The notes beneath the pieces were generated by a model, which was not told where the DNA came from, ran no database searches, and saw nothing but the letters and a program-made list of their open reading frames with translations. From positions 558,001 to 622,000 of the forward strand of contig NZ_ACZN01000017.1 in assembly GCF_000176135.1 (NCBI RefSeq): 64,000 nt of DNA, written 5' to 3'. Positions 8,701 to 17,871 of the stretch are shown in pieces. Source of the stretch: Vibrio coralliilyticus ATCC BAA-450 (lineage in GTDB: Bacteria; Pseudomonadota; Gammaproteobacteria; Enterobacterales; Vibrionaceae). The translations under genes and the position numbers were made by a program. Numbering within the stretch: the first letter of the stretch is position 1; every line of letters starts with the position of its first letter.

Positions 8701-10250
8701 CCACGATTTGGCTGACATTACCCGTAGTAGTATCACTCCTCACTGCTGTCGCTATATTTTGCGCAAAGCGCAGAAACGATCTGGTCGATGTGATAAGTAG
8801 CACGAGCGCAGTCTCTGTTCCAGTGATTGCCGCCTTGCTGACACATGACGTGATTCAAAGTGGGCCGCAAGCAGTAGCTTTTGGTCAATGGGCGGCTCCA
8901 TTTGGCATCGTCTTTGTTGCAGATTATCTAGCTGCGGCCATGGTGATGGTAACGTCCATCATTGGTGTTATCAGTGTGTTTTATACAAAGGCCGATCTTC
9001 AAGATAAGCGCTCATACGGCACTTTCCATGCGCTCATACACGTATTGCTTGCAGGCGTGTACGGTGCGTTTCTTACAGGAGATATTTTTAATCTCTATGT
9101 CTGGTTCGAGGTGATGTTGATTGCATCATTTGGTTTAATGGTGTTGGACGGTTCAAAGAAACAAGTGGATGGAGCCGTCAAATACGTGATGCTCAACTTG
9201 ATTTCAACGTTAGTCTTTTTACTGGCGATCGGCTTGCTTTATGGCGCAACAGGTACTCTGAATCTCGCCGATTTACACGCCAAAACTGGGCTAATACCAC
9301 CAGATACAAAAACCTTACTCGCGGCACTATTTTTATTTGCTTTTGCTATAAAAGCGGCTCTGTTCCCTGTTTTTGCTTGGCTTCCAGCCTCTTATCATAC
9401 CTTGCCGAGTGCTGTTGTCGCCCTGTTCGCTGCCTTACTAACCAAGGTTGGGGTGTACGCTCTAATCCGTACATTCACTTTAGTTTTCCCATTATCAGAA
9501 AGTGGTTGGCAACCCACGTTGATGTGGGTTGCAGGGCTTACTATGCTGACTGGCGTGTTAGGCGCAGCGAGTCAGCAAAATATCAAAAAGATCCTATCAT
9601 TCCATATCATTAGCCAAATTGGTTACATGATCATGGGGTTAGCCGTCTACACCCCGATTGCAATCGCGGGTGCGGTTTTCTATATCATCCACCACATATT
9701 AGTTAAAGCAAACTTATTCCTAATTGGTGGGTTCATAGAGCGTAAATATGGCTCTAGCAACCTTAGGCAATTAGGTGGCGTATATAAAGCGATGCCATGG
9801 CTCGCCTTTCTGTTTCTTATATCTGCGTTTTCTTTGGCGGGCTTTCCACCTCTGTCTGGGTTCTGGGGGAAGTTTCTTGTTATCAAAGCCAGCTTGCAAA
9901 CCGAGCATTATTGGCTGGCTGGGTCAGCGCTTTTAGTTGGTCTTTTAACGGTATTTTCTATGACCAAAATCTGGAACGAAGTATTTTGGAAAGCCGCGCC
10001 ACAAGGTGTAGAAGAGAAACCAATAGCTCAGCCCACAAAATGGCTCTACTGCGCACCCATCGCAATATTAACAGCGCTGAGTCTGACCATCGGTTTAGCC
10101 GCTGAACCACTGTATCAGTTTGCTGTTGAAGCAGCAGAACAGCTACTTGATCCGCAAGACTACATTCACGCCGTCCTTGGGGAAAGCCGAGTCGAACATG
10201 ATTCTGGACTAATACGTTTTGTCGAGAGTACGACGGGAGGAAACCAATGA
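8697..10250 (+). CDS. mrpD: Mrp antiporter subunit D (NuoM/NuoN-like)
   Basis: 517 aa, about 14 membrane helices, the second antiporter-like subunit related to NuoM/NuoN. Conserved points visible: YVWFEVMLIASFGLMVL (helix 5 Glu, about residue 138) and FAIKAALFPVFAWLPASYHTLPSA (helix 7 Lys), plus the Pro-rich FSLAGFPPLSGFWGKF. ATGA overlap with mrpC and with mrpE. Works with MrpA in Na+/H+ exchange in the inner membrane. Confidence 0.94.
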   Translation: MTTIWLTLPVVVSLLTAVAIFCAKRRNDLVDVISSTSAVSVPVIAALLTHDVIQSGPQAVAFGQWAAPFGIVFVADYLAAAMVMVTSIIGVISVFYTKADLQDKRSYGTFHALIHVLLAGVYGAFLTGDIFNLYVWFEVMLIASFGLMVLDGSKKQVDGAVKYVMLNLISTLVFLLAIGLLYGATGTLNLADLHAKTGLIPPDTKTLLAALFLFAFAIKAALFPVFAWLPASYHTLPSAVVALFAALLTKVGVYALIRTFTLVFPLSESGWQPTLMWVAGLTMLTGVLGAASQQNIKKILSFHIISQIGYMIMGLAVYTPIAIAGAVFYIIHHILVKANLFLIGGFIERKYGSSNLRQLGGVYKAMPWLAFLFLISAFSLAGFPPLSGFWGKFLVIKASLQTEHYWLAGSALLVGLLTVFSMTKIWNEVFWKAAPQGVEEKPIAQPTKWLYCAPIAILTALSLTIGLAAEPLYQFAVEAAEQLLDPQDYIHAVLGESRVEHDSGLIRFVESTTGGNQ

Positions 10251-10723
10251 TTTACCTTTTTTTGAATCTCTTCCTCGCTCTGGCATGGATGTTACTCAAT
10301 GGCGACTACACTAGTTTTAACTTTATTGTAGGGTTTGCTGTCGGCTTCGTTGCATTGAGACTAAGCCAACCTTTCGGTTTGAAAACCAGTTACTTCCGGC
10401 GTTTTCGGGCCTTGGTTGGTTTACTTCTCTACTTCTGTTACGAGATGGTGATATCCGTCGCCAGGGTCTGTTGGGATGTCATCACTCCGACGCATCTAAG
10501 TGATCCAGATATTGTTCATGTACCGCTGGATGTTTCCACCGATTTAGAGATATCCCTACTGGCGAATATGGTCTCACTTACACCGGGTAGTTTGAGCCTA
10601 GATATCACCGCAGATAAAAAGCATATGGTGGTGCATGCGATGTTCGCTCCTGAACATGAAAAGGTGATCAGGGAAATTAAAGATGGTTTGGAGAAGCGAA
10701 TTTTGGAGGTGACTCGTGGCTGA
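10247..10723 (+). CDS. mrpE: Mrp antiporter subunit E
   Basis: 158 aa subunit with two N-terminal membrane helices and a cytoplasmic domain. NMVSLTPGSLSLDI at about residue 105 is the family signature of MrpE/MnhE. Overlaps mrpD by four bases and mrpF by eight. Small structural subunit without complex I counterpart; needed for assembly and activity of the complex in studied systems. Confidence 0.93.
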   Translation: MIYLFLNLFLALAWMLLNGDYTSFNFIVGFAVGFVALRLSQPFGLKTSYFRRFRALVGLLLYFCYEMVISVARVCWDVITPTHLSDPDIVHVPLDVSTDLEISLLANMVSLTPGSLSLDITADKKHMVVHAMFAPEHEKVIREIKDGLEKRILEVTRG

Positions 10724-11015
10724 ATGGTTACAAATAAGTGACTGGCTACAAACCAGCACGACGATAGCTTACACAGGGTTACTACTCAGCGTCGTCATGG
10801 CGTTCATCCGTTTGATTCTTGGGCCAACACTGGCAGACAGAGTTATCGCACTTGATTTGATTGCATTTATCACAGTGGGATTCATTGCCGTTTATACGTT
10901 GGATAGTGGACAACAGTCATTGTTGGATGTCGCAATTACACTCGGTCTGGTTGCGTTTCTGGGAACTATCGCGTTTGCAAGACTGATTTTCAAAAGAAAA
11001 GGAGAGGCATCATGA
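10716..11015 (+). CDS. mrpF: Mrp antiporter subunit F
   Basis: 99 aa with three membrane helices; FIRLILGPTLADRVIALDLI and the terminal FLGTIAFARLIFKRKGE are typical of MrpF/PhaF. Starts at GTG inside the end of mrpE, preceded by TTGGAGGT 6 bases upstream, and overlaps mrpG by four bases. Part of the antiporter membrane arm. Confidence 0.92.
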   Translation: MAEWLQISDWLQTSTTIAYTGLLLSVVMAFIRLILGPTLADRVIALDLIAFITVGFIAVYTLDSGQQSLLDVAITLGLVAFLGTIAFARLIFKRKGEAS

Positions 11016-11308
11016 ACATTATCGTGGGTGTACTGCTTTGCCTCGGTACCCTGTTTATTCTCATTGCGAGCCTGGGTATTTTGCGAATGCCAGACCTTTA
11101 TATGAGAATGCACGCAGCTACAAAGGCGGGAACAGTCGGGTTGGCCTCGCTTCTACTGGCTGTGGCAATAGCGATTCCGGATATCACCGTCATTTCCAGA
11201 GTAATCGGGACCATGTTGTTTATCTTTATTACCGCTCCCGTCGCTGCACATTTGCTTGGTAAGGCAACGAAAGAAAGCGGTTATCAAATCTGGCGCAGGA
11301 TGAAATAG
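11012..11308 (+). CDS. mrpG: Mrp antiporter subunit G
   Basis: 98 aa with three membrane helices; the core LGILRMPDLYMRMHAATKAGTVG-like segment is the MrpG/PhaG signature. Last gene of the operon. It ends only 9 bases from the end of the convergent histidine kinase gene, and I see no hairpin between them, so transcripts may run into each other. Confidence 0.92.
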   Translation: MNIIVGVLLCLGTLFILIASLGILRMPDLYMRMHAATKAGTVGLASLLLAVAIAIPDITVISRVIGTMLFIFITAPVAAHLLGKATKESGYQIWRRMK

Positions 11309-11317
11309 GCGGATAAT

Positions 11318-13369
11318 CTAGGGCAAGCGTTTTGGCAATCGGATCGTAAAACTCACACCTTGGTTAGAGGTAAATTCCAGCGTTCCTTTGAGCTTCTGAG
11401 TCACCAGATTAAACACCAAATTCAAGCCAATGCCCGTCCCACCGCGTGCTCTTCGGCTGGTATAGAAAGGCTCAAATATCTTTTTGTGTAGCTCTGGTTC
11501 CACACCGCAACCATTATCGTCAAACTGAAACACCACCATGTCGCCTTCAAGCCGCACATCTATGTCAATCCGAGGATTAGGCTGCTGTTCAAACGCATGG
11601 TGGATACTATTGAGAATCAGATGAGAAAATACTTGTGTCAACGCACCAGATAAACTGTGCATCGTAAGACCTGGTTCAACAATTAGTTCCGGCTCTACCC
11701 CAGCTTTATGAGTCTCTGGATGTAGGCTTGCGAGAAGCGCTTGAAGCACTTCAGTAACCTCGAAATCCGTGCAATCTTCAGAAACCTGATTCACTGCCGT
11801 TTGCTTAAAGCTCTGCACCAGTTTAGAAGCCCGATTCAAGTTATCCATAAGTAATTCGATGGCCTGTGCCTGCTGCGTCACATAATTATCAAACTGTTCG
11901 CTGGTCAGAGACTGAGCTTCGAACGCAGCCTTGAGCTTGGTATTTGATTCGTGGATTAGCGACGATGACGTGATCGCGATACCTAATGGTGTATTGACCT
12001 CATGAGCAATCCCCGCGACTAATCCACCCAACGCCGACAGCTTTTCTGATTCGATTAACTGCTCTTGCGTTCTCTTCAATTGGTCCATGCTTTGCTCTAA
12101 AGCCAGAGTTCGTTCTGTGACTTTCTCTTCTAGTGTCTCATTGAGATTTTCTAGCTTACTCTGAGCATTGACCCTCTCTTGAATCTCCTGATAAAGCTCT
12201 TGGTTTGATTTTTCCAGCTCCGAGAGAAAGTGATTAAAGTAATTTGCCAACTGAGCTAACTCATCATTCGAGCCCGAATTATCTTCCACTCGCACGCTAT
12301 AGTTACCATCAGAGGCCTTACCTATCCACTGCATGACATTTTTCAACGGCAATACGATAGAGCGACTGAGAAGTAAGTTAGACGGTACGATGAGCAAAAT
12401 GGAGACTAACAGCACAATGGCATGAATAACCTTAAGGTCGAACAGCGGTTGGTTAAGTTCTTGAACATAAGTAGAGGAAACGATGTACCATTTGTACTCG
12501 GGCAAATATCGAAAAACTGCGATTTTCTCACGATGTTCCGGCTCTTGTGGGTTCTTCCACGTATATTTAATTGTACCGTTTTTTTCTTTAAGCATTTGTT
12601 GAACGAACAACTGACCTCTTGAGTCACGCACGTTATAGAAGTTGCCATCGTAATAAGGGTGAACAATGGCGTCTCCTTGATCGTTGAGCACGTAAGAATA
12701 CCCAGTTTCATCAAAGTGAAGCTTGGATATTGATTCACTGAAATCCTCGATGTCCACCAAACTGGCAAACTCTTCACGATAAGAAGATGAAGTGATGATC
12801 CAATCCCACGGCTCAAAATACACCATGTACAGCGCCTTTGGTCGCTCAACGAGCTCATCAGGGTTTTTCCACTGATATTCAAGATAACCTTGTCTGGCCG
12901 CTACTTGCTTCTGAATAAATTCGTACTTCATCAAGCTCACGTCAAGCAATGGCTGCTTTGGATGGACTCGGATGATCCCTTCGGAGTCGACAACATAAGG
13001 ATACCCTGTAACACCGATTTGTTGATTTAGTAGGAAATTAGCGGCGCGTTGCTTCGCTTCTTGCTCAGACAGATTGCCTGACTGATATTGACGATACTGC
13101 TGCTCTACATATTGCAGATTGAACTCTGAGATACCTCGCAAGTAATTCCTGATCGTAATATCGACCGTAGTCGCAATATTATTGGTGATAGACTCAGTTG
13201 CCGTTGTGAGCTCTTTCTCTACGCCTTTTTCTACAAGATCTCGCATCAAGACGTAATTCGAGAGATTGGCGATGTTAAGGACGAGCAAAAACAGTAGCAG
13301 ATAACCGAACATGAGTCGGTTTCTAATAGAAAGTTTACGAAAAAAGGTCTGAAGCAGCTGCATAACCAT
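11318..13369 (-). CDS. Membrane sensor histidine kinase with two Cache domains
   Basis: 683 aa inner-membrane sensor. Order: membrane helix (about 18-40), periplasmic sensor of two Cache-like repeats (about 65-200 and 205-305; both contain TGY..V-D..G..I-HP, as in SVTGYPYVVDSEGIIRVHP), second helix (313-335), HAMP (336-385), long coiled coil (385-445), then the kinase core. His456 lies in an intact H-box (GIAHEVNTPLG); the ATPase has the N-box Asn (HLILNSIHH), G1 DDNGCG and G2 GTGIGLNL. Expected to autophosphorylate in response to a small extracellular ligand. No response regulator is adjacent, so it is an orphan. Second Met (residue 3) is an alternative start. Confidence 0.9.
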   Translation of the reverse strand: MVMQLLQTFFRKLSIRNRLMFGYLLLFLLVLNIANLSNYVLMRDLVEKGVEKELTTATESITNNIATTVDITIRNYLRGISEFNLQYVEQQYRQYQSGNLSEQEAKQRAANFLLNQQIGVTGYPYVVDSEGIIRVHPKQPLLDVSLMKYEFIQKQVAARQGYLEYQWKNPDELVERPKALYMVYFEPWDWIITSSSYREEFASLVDIEDFSESISKLHFDETGYSYVLNDQGDAIVHPYYDGNFYNVRDSRGQLFVQQMLKEKNGTIKYTWKNPQEPEHREKIAVFRYLPEYKWYIVSSTYVQELNQPLFDLKVIHAIVLLVSILLIVPSNLLLSRSIVLPLKNVMQWIGKASDGNYSVRVEDNSGSNDELAQLANYFNHFLSELEKSNQELYQEIQERVNAQSKLENLNETLEEKVTERTLALEQSMDQLKRTQEQLIESEKLSALGGLVAGIAHEVNTPLGIAITSSSLIHESNTKLKAAFEAQSLTSEQFDNYVTQQAQAIELLMDNLNRASKLVQSFKQTAVNQVSEDCTDFEVTEVLQALLASLHPETHKAGVEPELIVEPGLTMHSLSGALTQVFSHLILNSIHHAFEQQPNPRIDIDVRLEGDMVVFQFDDNGCGVEPELHKKIFEPFYTSRRARGGTGIGLNLVFNLVTQKLKGTLEFTSNQGVSFTIRLPKRLP

Positions 13370-13458
13370 CCGCTATTGGCATATCGGTTAATAAAGCATA
13401 GACCTGATTCTACCGAGCTGTGTACACAAGTCAGTGGTAAAGCGCCAAAGAATCTAGG

Positions 13459-13749
13459 TTAACGATGTTCACCAGCGAAGATGCCAAAAGTCAGAACATT
13501 GAGCGTATCGGTCACACTTTCCAGTGAACTTAGAATTTGCCGAGTCGGCTCATTATCGAGGAGAGCTTGTCCATCAATACCCTTGCCTTTTGACTCAGGT
13601 TTGTCTGCGGTCGTTACTTCTTTGATATCCGTTGTTTCTTCAACGATATGTTCTTCTGTCACTTTATCTGAAGAGATATCCTCAGTACTTGCACAGGCTG
13701 TAGCCGTACAACAGAAACTACACAAAAGAAAGAACTTAGTACGAAACAT
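13459..13749 (-). CDS. Putative small lipoprotein
   Basis: 96 aa. N-terminal signal sequence (Lys5 then a hydrophobic, Cys-rich stretch) ends in ATAC at Cys19, a plausible though weak lipobox (Ala rather than Leu at -3). The mature part is acidic, with Thr/Glu/Asp-rich low complexity and a short C-terminal helix (QILSSLESVTDTLNVL). Function unknown. Located about 90 bases upstream of the histidine kinase on the same strand. Annotated from signal peptide and position only. Confidence 0.55.
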   Translation of the reverse strand: MFRTKFFLLCSFCCTATACASTEDISSDKVTEEHIVEETTDIKEVTTADKPESKGKGIDGQALLDNEPTRQILSSLESVTDTLNVLTFGIFAGEHR

Positions 13750-13826
13750 AGCGGCTCAACAGAAATAAAACATCGTTCAATTGTATTGCAACAAATGCTT
13801 TCTATCCAGTGTATTAACCAAATACC

Positions 13827-14867
13827 TCACAGCAGTTGCTGCAGAAAAGCCAGTTGCTGCTTTTCCTGCTCTGTCATTTGGTACTCTTCATCCGTCAGCG
13901 TACCGGAATCAAATCGACCAACTGGATAACTCTCGGCATCGCTCTGTCCATAACCTGCTTTTTCTCCAGGGTGACCTGACATACGTTCAATCACCACATC
14001 ACGTAGCTCTAGATCGATCTCGCCCTCTGGCAAGACTCGTTTAAACGCTTTTAACTCCACTGTTTGCTCACCCTCTGACAATCGTTGCTTCTCAACTAAA
14101 GACGCAATGGCTTTACCGCCTTGCTGATAGAGGTTCGCGCGGAGTCTGAATATGCCTTCTTTATCGATTTGTAACGTGACCGGAATCTTCATATCAGGCC
14201 CCTGAGCATATCCTTCTGATACTGACACCACGCTCGCTACTGAATGATATAAACGCACATCGGCACTAACAATATCTTTTCCTCGTTCAAAGTCGACACG
14301 TGCTATTAGTCTCAGTTCTTCTGGCCAATCGTTACCCGGCGTGATTTGCCACTGCATTTCATCCGAAGGCAATGTCGTTAGGACTTGCTGCGTGGCAACA
14401 GAAACGACATCCAATGAAGCGCCAAGAACGGTCTGCTGCGTTTTGAGCTCAACCGCAATCTGTTCGGGGTAAAAATGCCGAAACTTTTTAATGCTCAACG
14501 AAGCCGTAGACTTGCCGTCCAATATCGGAGTCTCTACCACTTCAAATGCATTCCAGTTCAAGTAGGGACTGCTCTCATTAACTATCGGTTGAGAGTATGA
14601 TGGGTATTGAAGAATTTGTTGATGTTTGATGGCCACTTGCTTTAACTTCAATGCCACTGCCTTCGTCTCGATAGAGTTTGCTCTCTCTGTCGAGGCCTGC
14701 TTTGAAACAACCAAGCGATTGTCCGCTTCAGGAAGGGGAACTGCATCATGACCCACTTTGCCCCTAGGCTTGGCGTATTCGGATGTCTCAACGGGGTTTG
14801 GCCAAAAAATGAAGCCTGCTGCTGTCAACGCAGTGATGAAGCTGAATACCCATAACTTAGTCTTCAT
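13827..14867 (-). CDS. Membrane-anchored periplasmic protein paired with lipase-like gene
   Basis: 346 aa from the chosen start. I chose the internal ATG at 14867 because GGAGAA lies just upstream and because it begins a clean signal-anchor (MKTKLWVFSFITALTAAGF); an upstream extension would run through a hairpin. After a linker, the body is beta-rich (SLSIKKFRHFYPEQIAVELK; FRLRANLYQQGGKAIAS) and the C-terminus is charged and helical. I do not recognise a family. Gene order, hydrolase then anchored partner, is like lipase/lipase-foldase (Lif) pairs, and the size is similar, but I cannot find the Lif RxxFDY-type motif and the fold looks different. It might be a chaperone, inhibitor or partner of the hydrolase; that is inference. 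Confidence 0.6.
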   Translation of the reverse strand: MKTKLWVFSFITALTAAGFIFWPNPVETSEYAKPRGKVGHDAVPLPEADNRLVVSKQASTERANSIETKAVALKLKQVAIKHQQILQYPSYSQPIVNESSPYLNWNAFEVVETPILDGKSTASLSIKKFRHFYPEQIAVELKTQQTVLGASLDVVSVATQQVLTTLPSDEMQWQITPGNDWPEELRLIARVDFERGKDIVSADVRLYHSVASVVSVSEGYAQGPDMKIPVTLQIDKEGIFRLRANLYQQGGKAIASLVEKQRLSEGEQTVELKAFKRVLPEGEIDLELRDVVIERMSGHPGEKAGYGQSDAESYPVGRFDSGTLTDEEYQMTEQEKQQLAFLQQLL

Positions 14868-14885
14868 AAGGTTCTCCAGAAAATC

Positions 14886-14911
14886 AGGGCTGAGTCGTCT
14901 CACTCAGCCCT
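14886..14911 (-). terminator. Hairpin between lipase-like gene and partner gene
   Basis: AGGGCTGAG (14886-14894) pairs perfectly with CTCAGCCCT (14903-14911), loop 8. It begins 8 bases beyond the hydrolase stop on the minus strand and ends about 18 bases before the downstream start. No U-run follows, so it probably protects mRNA or reduces read-through instead of ending transcription. Confidence 0.5.
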
Positions 14912-14919
14912 GCATACGA

Positions 14920-15969
14920 TCAGTTTAGGCCAACCGCAATTTCGGACATGGTGTCTTTATTAGACCCTTGTACGTACAGATATTTGGTTCCCCACCAGCC
15001 GTTTTCCTTGTAAGTTGTTACCCCGACAGATTGGCCATTGGCTAGCGTCACATCCGTCACACTGGAGGTAACTTCTCCTTTGTGTTTCGGACCCACTACA
15101 TCACTGTGGCTGTAGTCGTCTCCCATGATCAAGGGATAGTGCTCAGGCATCAAGTTAGAAACGCCTTTGCTTTGAGAAGCTATCTTACCGTTCATCGCTA
15201 AACTTGTTGAACAGCTGTCGTAACTTCCTGACTCTGCTGCGCCACAAGCGGAATGCGCCGCCACAACACCGTCATCATTGCCGGGAAGAAAAACCGACGT
15301 CGTTTTGAAATAGTCAGTCCCGTTCCCAATAAACCGAATTCGTGGGATGCGGTGCTCTGACAGACGTGCTATCTGGCGCGCATTGGAAACTTTTAGATCA
15401 TTGAGTACACCTGAGTTTTCCTGATTAGGCATTTCCCCCAACCACAGTGAAATAGCGTAGCGCATCGCACTGTTTGCCCAGCCTCCCCCTTCGATGATGT
15501 TGACCACAATATCCCCAAGCTCAGAGCCACCACCAGCACCAGCAAAATCGTAAGTAGCGACAACATTGAGAGGCTCTAATCCAGCGTTAGTCAGCCAGTT
15601 TTCCTGATTATCTAGCAGGTATCGTGCAACAAGATCGCCAGCGGAGTGCGTCACAAAAATACACCCTGACTGGCAGGTCCCGTTGCGGGAAAGCTCCTGG
15701 AGTTTAGGCCAAGCGTATTCGCTGGAGATTTTGCCTTCAACACGTTCATAAGCAGGCCAGTCAATCCGAGCGTCAGCGTATTGGAGCCAGTACTCTTTCC
15801 AGTAATCTTCACCTTCCAGCTCAACCTGAGCGGCATCAGGTTTGGACTGTAATTGATCCGATTGAAAGCCGTGAATCAGCACGACCTTGTAGTTTCCTAT
15901 GGCAGCATGTGTAAAACTAGAAAACGCAATTGCCACTGCAATGGAGGCAATCTTTGTCATTATTTTCAT
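14920..15969 (-). CDS. Secreted alpha/beta-hydrolase (lipase-like)
   Basis: 349 aa with a Sec signal peptide (about 1-22, ending SFTHA). The alpha/beta-hydrolase fold starts at VVLIHGFQSDQL (oxyanion His-Gly), and the nucleophile is Ser109 in THSAGDLVARYLLD, a variant of the GxSxG elbow with Thr in the first position. A loop with Cys pairs (CQSGC) suggests periplasmic or extracellular folding. The GNDDGVVAAHSACG segment may hold the acid residue. Likely a carboxylester or lipid hydrolase; substrate unknown. First gene of a two-gene unit with the anchored protein downstream. Confidence 0.72.
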   Translation of the reverse strand: MKIMTKIASIAVAIAFSSFTHAAIGNYKVVLIHGFQSDQLQSKPDAAQVELEGEDYWKEYWLQYADARIDWPAYERVEGKISSEYAWPKLQELSRNGTCQSGCIFVTHSAGDLVARYLLDNQENWLTNAGLEPLNVVATYDFAGAGGGSELGDIVVNIIEGGGWANSAMRYAISLWLGEMPNQENSGVLNDLKVSNARQIARLSEHRIPRIRFIGNGTDYFKTTSVFLPGNDDGVVAAHSACGAAESGSYDSCSTSLAMNGKIASQSKGVSNLMPEHYPLIMGDDYSHSDVVGPKHKGEVTSSVTDVTLANGQSVGVTTYKENGWWGTKYLYVQGSNKDTMSEIAVGLN

Positions 15970-16375
15970 GATGTTATTAACCTTTTCGTCCTGAAATTAG
16001 CGTTATTTGCTTTGTCATCAGCGAGCAAAATTCCAAACATCGAAACCACTTTTGCTCGTTAAATAGGATTAGTCTTCGGCTCTCTTTTATTCAACTCATC
16101 CGATGAGAGCCTTTGCACTAGGTTAAAAAAACAACACATAAATGTTAACAATTTGAGATCTAAGACAGATTTACAATAACTATTGATATGAATTTTATTG
16201 CTTATCGTTTAGGTGTCACTAAAACGACATGTTTTACTGATATGAGGATCAACCCACGAAATGCTTAACTATCCGGAATGATTGACTTTTTATACTACAC
16301 TGATAAGTAAGAGCACTTTGCTAGGTTACCGTGTTATCACGTAGACTGTTTAGTAAACCCTAAATTAAATATGCC
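15970..16375. other. Intergenic region between lipase-like gene and AraC gene
   Basis: About 400 bases, AT-rich, with no convincing ORF. It must carry the divergent promoters of the hydrolase unit and the AraC-family gene. TTGACT at about 16283 is a candidate -35 element without a well-spaced -10. I recognise nothing else. Confidence 0.4.
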
Positions 16376-17197
16376 ATGATTACTTGGAAACAACCGCTGC
16401 AAGATTTCGAATGGTTAATACATCAAGTCTGGTATCTGGAGCTAGAGGCTGACGATGTCATCACGCAACAACCAAGGCTCATTCCCAATCCAAGGGCTCA
16501 TTTGCTCTTTACGCCGGATGAACAAAAGTACAGTTACGACAGCGGCATAACTAAATTTGAAGGTAAAGGGAGTCACCTGCTTTCGGTGAGCGATCAGTTA
16601 CTGTTATTAGACGACTCTGCTCCACTAAAACGTATCGGTGTCACTTTCAGGCCCGAGGGGCTGTACCTACTCAATTCTTCTGTCGGTCATCATCTTAACC
16701 AATGCAGCTGGCCTACTTGGTTGGATACGTTTTTCGGGCCCGCACTCCACAACCAGCTATGGCAATCGAATGACAAATCACACCTGCTTGATGTGTTTCA
16801 TCACCATTTCCATCAGCTCAACCTAAACCGCAAAAAAGACCGCGCTTTCTCTATTACACACCAAGCGACCAAAATAGTAGAAAATCGCCTATCCGACTGG
16901 AGTATCGAGCAGATTGCCGACCAATGTGCATGTTCTAGAAGAACCTTAGAAAGGCACTTCAAACAAGTTACAGGGCTCAGCGTTAAGCAATATCTCATGA
17001 TAATGAAACTGGAAGAAATTGTGTTGTCTATCTATGAGCAAGATGCCGATCCCGACTGGGCTGAATTTGCACAAGCATTTGGTTTTAGTGATCAGTCCCA
17101 TTTAATCCGCCAACTCAAAGATCAGCTCAATCGGACACCAGCTAAGTACCTCAAAGACCGAGACCTCACCATCGACATCTACGGGGACTTCGAATAA
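16376..17197 (+). CDS. AraC-family transcriptional regulator
   Basis: 273 aa. The C-terminal third is a standard AraC double HTH: WSIEQIADQCACSRRTLERHF (about 180-200) and AQAFGFSDQSHLIRQLKDQLNRTPAKYL. The N-terminal domain resembles the cupin-like DUF6597 sensor seen in many one-component AraC regulators (IPNPRAHLLF; GVTFRPEGLYLL). Ligand unknown. It could act on the downstream acetyltransferase gene or on the divergent hydrolase unit. No clear Shine-Dalgarno precedes the ATG. Confidence 0.88.
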   Translation: MITWKQPLQDFEWLIHQVWYLELEADDVITQQPRLIPNPRAHLLFTPDEQKYSYDSGITKFEGKGSHLLSVSDQLLLLDDSAPLKRIGVTFRPEGLYLLNSSVGHHLNQCSWPTWLDTFFGPALHNQLWQSNDKSHLLDVFHHHFHQLNLNRKKDRAFSITHQATKIVENRLSDWSIEQIADQCACSRRTLERHFKQVTGLSVKQYLMIMKLEEIVLSIYEQDADPDWAEFAQAFGFSDQSHLIRQLKDQLNRTPAKYLKDRDLTIDIYGDFE

Positions 17198-17268
17198 CAC
17201 TTGTCGCAAATATCCAATTTTCGGCGCAGATGTTGATCTACCATGCTGAGCAAATTGAGAGGTACACA

Positions 17269-17862
17269 ATGACATACAAAAAACTAAAACGTGGTGAATC
17301 AATCTCCTTTGGCGACTCACTAAACATCAAACTGATTCAACGCGAAGATTTAAACGACATCATCCCAATGCTTAACGACCAAGAGGTCAACGCCTACTTG
17401 TTCTTTGCTCCCGCAGAGGAAAGTATGTTTCACGCGTTTTTTACCCCAATCATTGAAAACACTGAACACGCAATAAACAAAGGTAATTGGCCAGACAGCC
17501 CAACATTTGTCATTCGGGACAAACAAGGCCACTACATGGGTATGTGCGGATTATCTAAGGTGATGTTTCTCGAAGGTAACTACGAAGTCGGGTATCAACT
17601 TCCCGTCCACGCATGGGGCAAAGGGATCGCTACTCGTGCCTGTCGCTTGCTCACCGATATTGCATTTAACGAGTTAGGTAGCCACAAAGTCAGTGCTGAC
17701 TGCTATGGCGCTAACACAGGTTCATACAAAACTATGGAGAAATGCGGTTTTACCTTTGAAGGTCGCCAAATTGACTACTACAAGGTTGAATCTGGATTCG
17801 ACGATAAAGTGTATTACGGTATAACGGCTAAGCAGTACTTCCAAAAATCACCAAACCAATAG
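17269..17862 (+). CDS. GNAT-family N-acetyltransferase (RimL/RimJ-like)
   Basis: 197 aa from the internal ATG, selected because GAGAGG stands 5-6 bases upstream; an earlier in-frame start has no ribosome site. The acetyl-CoA-binding segment is VGYQLPVHAWGKGIATRACRLL (Q/R-x-x-G-x-G/A), followed by the conserved beta5 Asn and Tyr-rich MEKCGFTFEGRQIDYY. RimL-type enzymes acetylate N-termini of ribosomal proteins or small amines; the substrate here is not predictable. Confidence 0.85.
   Translation: MTYKKLKRGESISFGDSLNIKLIQREDLNDIIPMLNDQEVNAYLFFAPAEESMFHAFFTPIIENTEHAINKGNWPDSPTFVIRDKQGHYMGMCGLSKVMFLEGNYEVGYQLPVHAWGKGIATRACRLLTDIAFNELGSHKVSADCYGANTGSYKTMEKCGFTFEGRQIDYYKVESGFDDKVYYGITAKQYFQKSPNQ
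17797..17825 (+). promoter_or_regulatory. Possible promoter for leader peptide and ABC-F gene
   Basis: TTCGAC (17797-17802) and TATAAC (17820-17825) are 17 bases apart, giving a reasonable sigma-70 arrangement inside the end of the acetyltransferase gene. A start near 17832 would put the structured leader in the transcript. Found by eye; weak. Confidence 0.25.
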
Positions 17863-17871
17863 TTTTTACTC

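Noticed and set aside
12406..12882. Second frame ORF within the histidine kinase
   Set aside because: Overlaps the Cache domain of a well-supported kinase gene in another frame.
13827..14903. Identity of the anchored protein as a lipase-specific foldase
   Set aside because: Order and size fit, but the conserved Lif motif and the helical fold are not visible.
17230..17268. Longer N-terminus for the GNAT gene
   Set aside because: No ribosome site; the internal ATG has GAGAGG at good distance and begins the family-like sequence.
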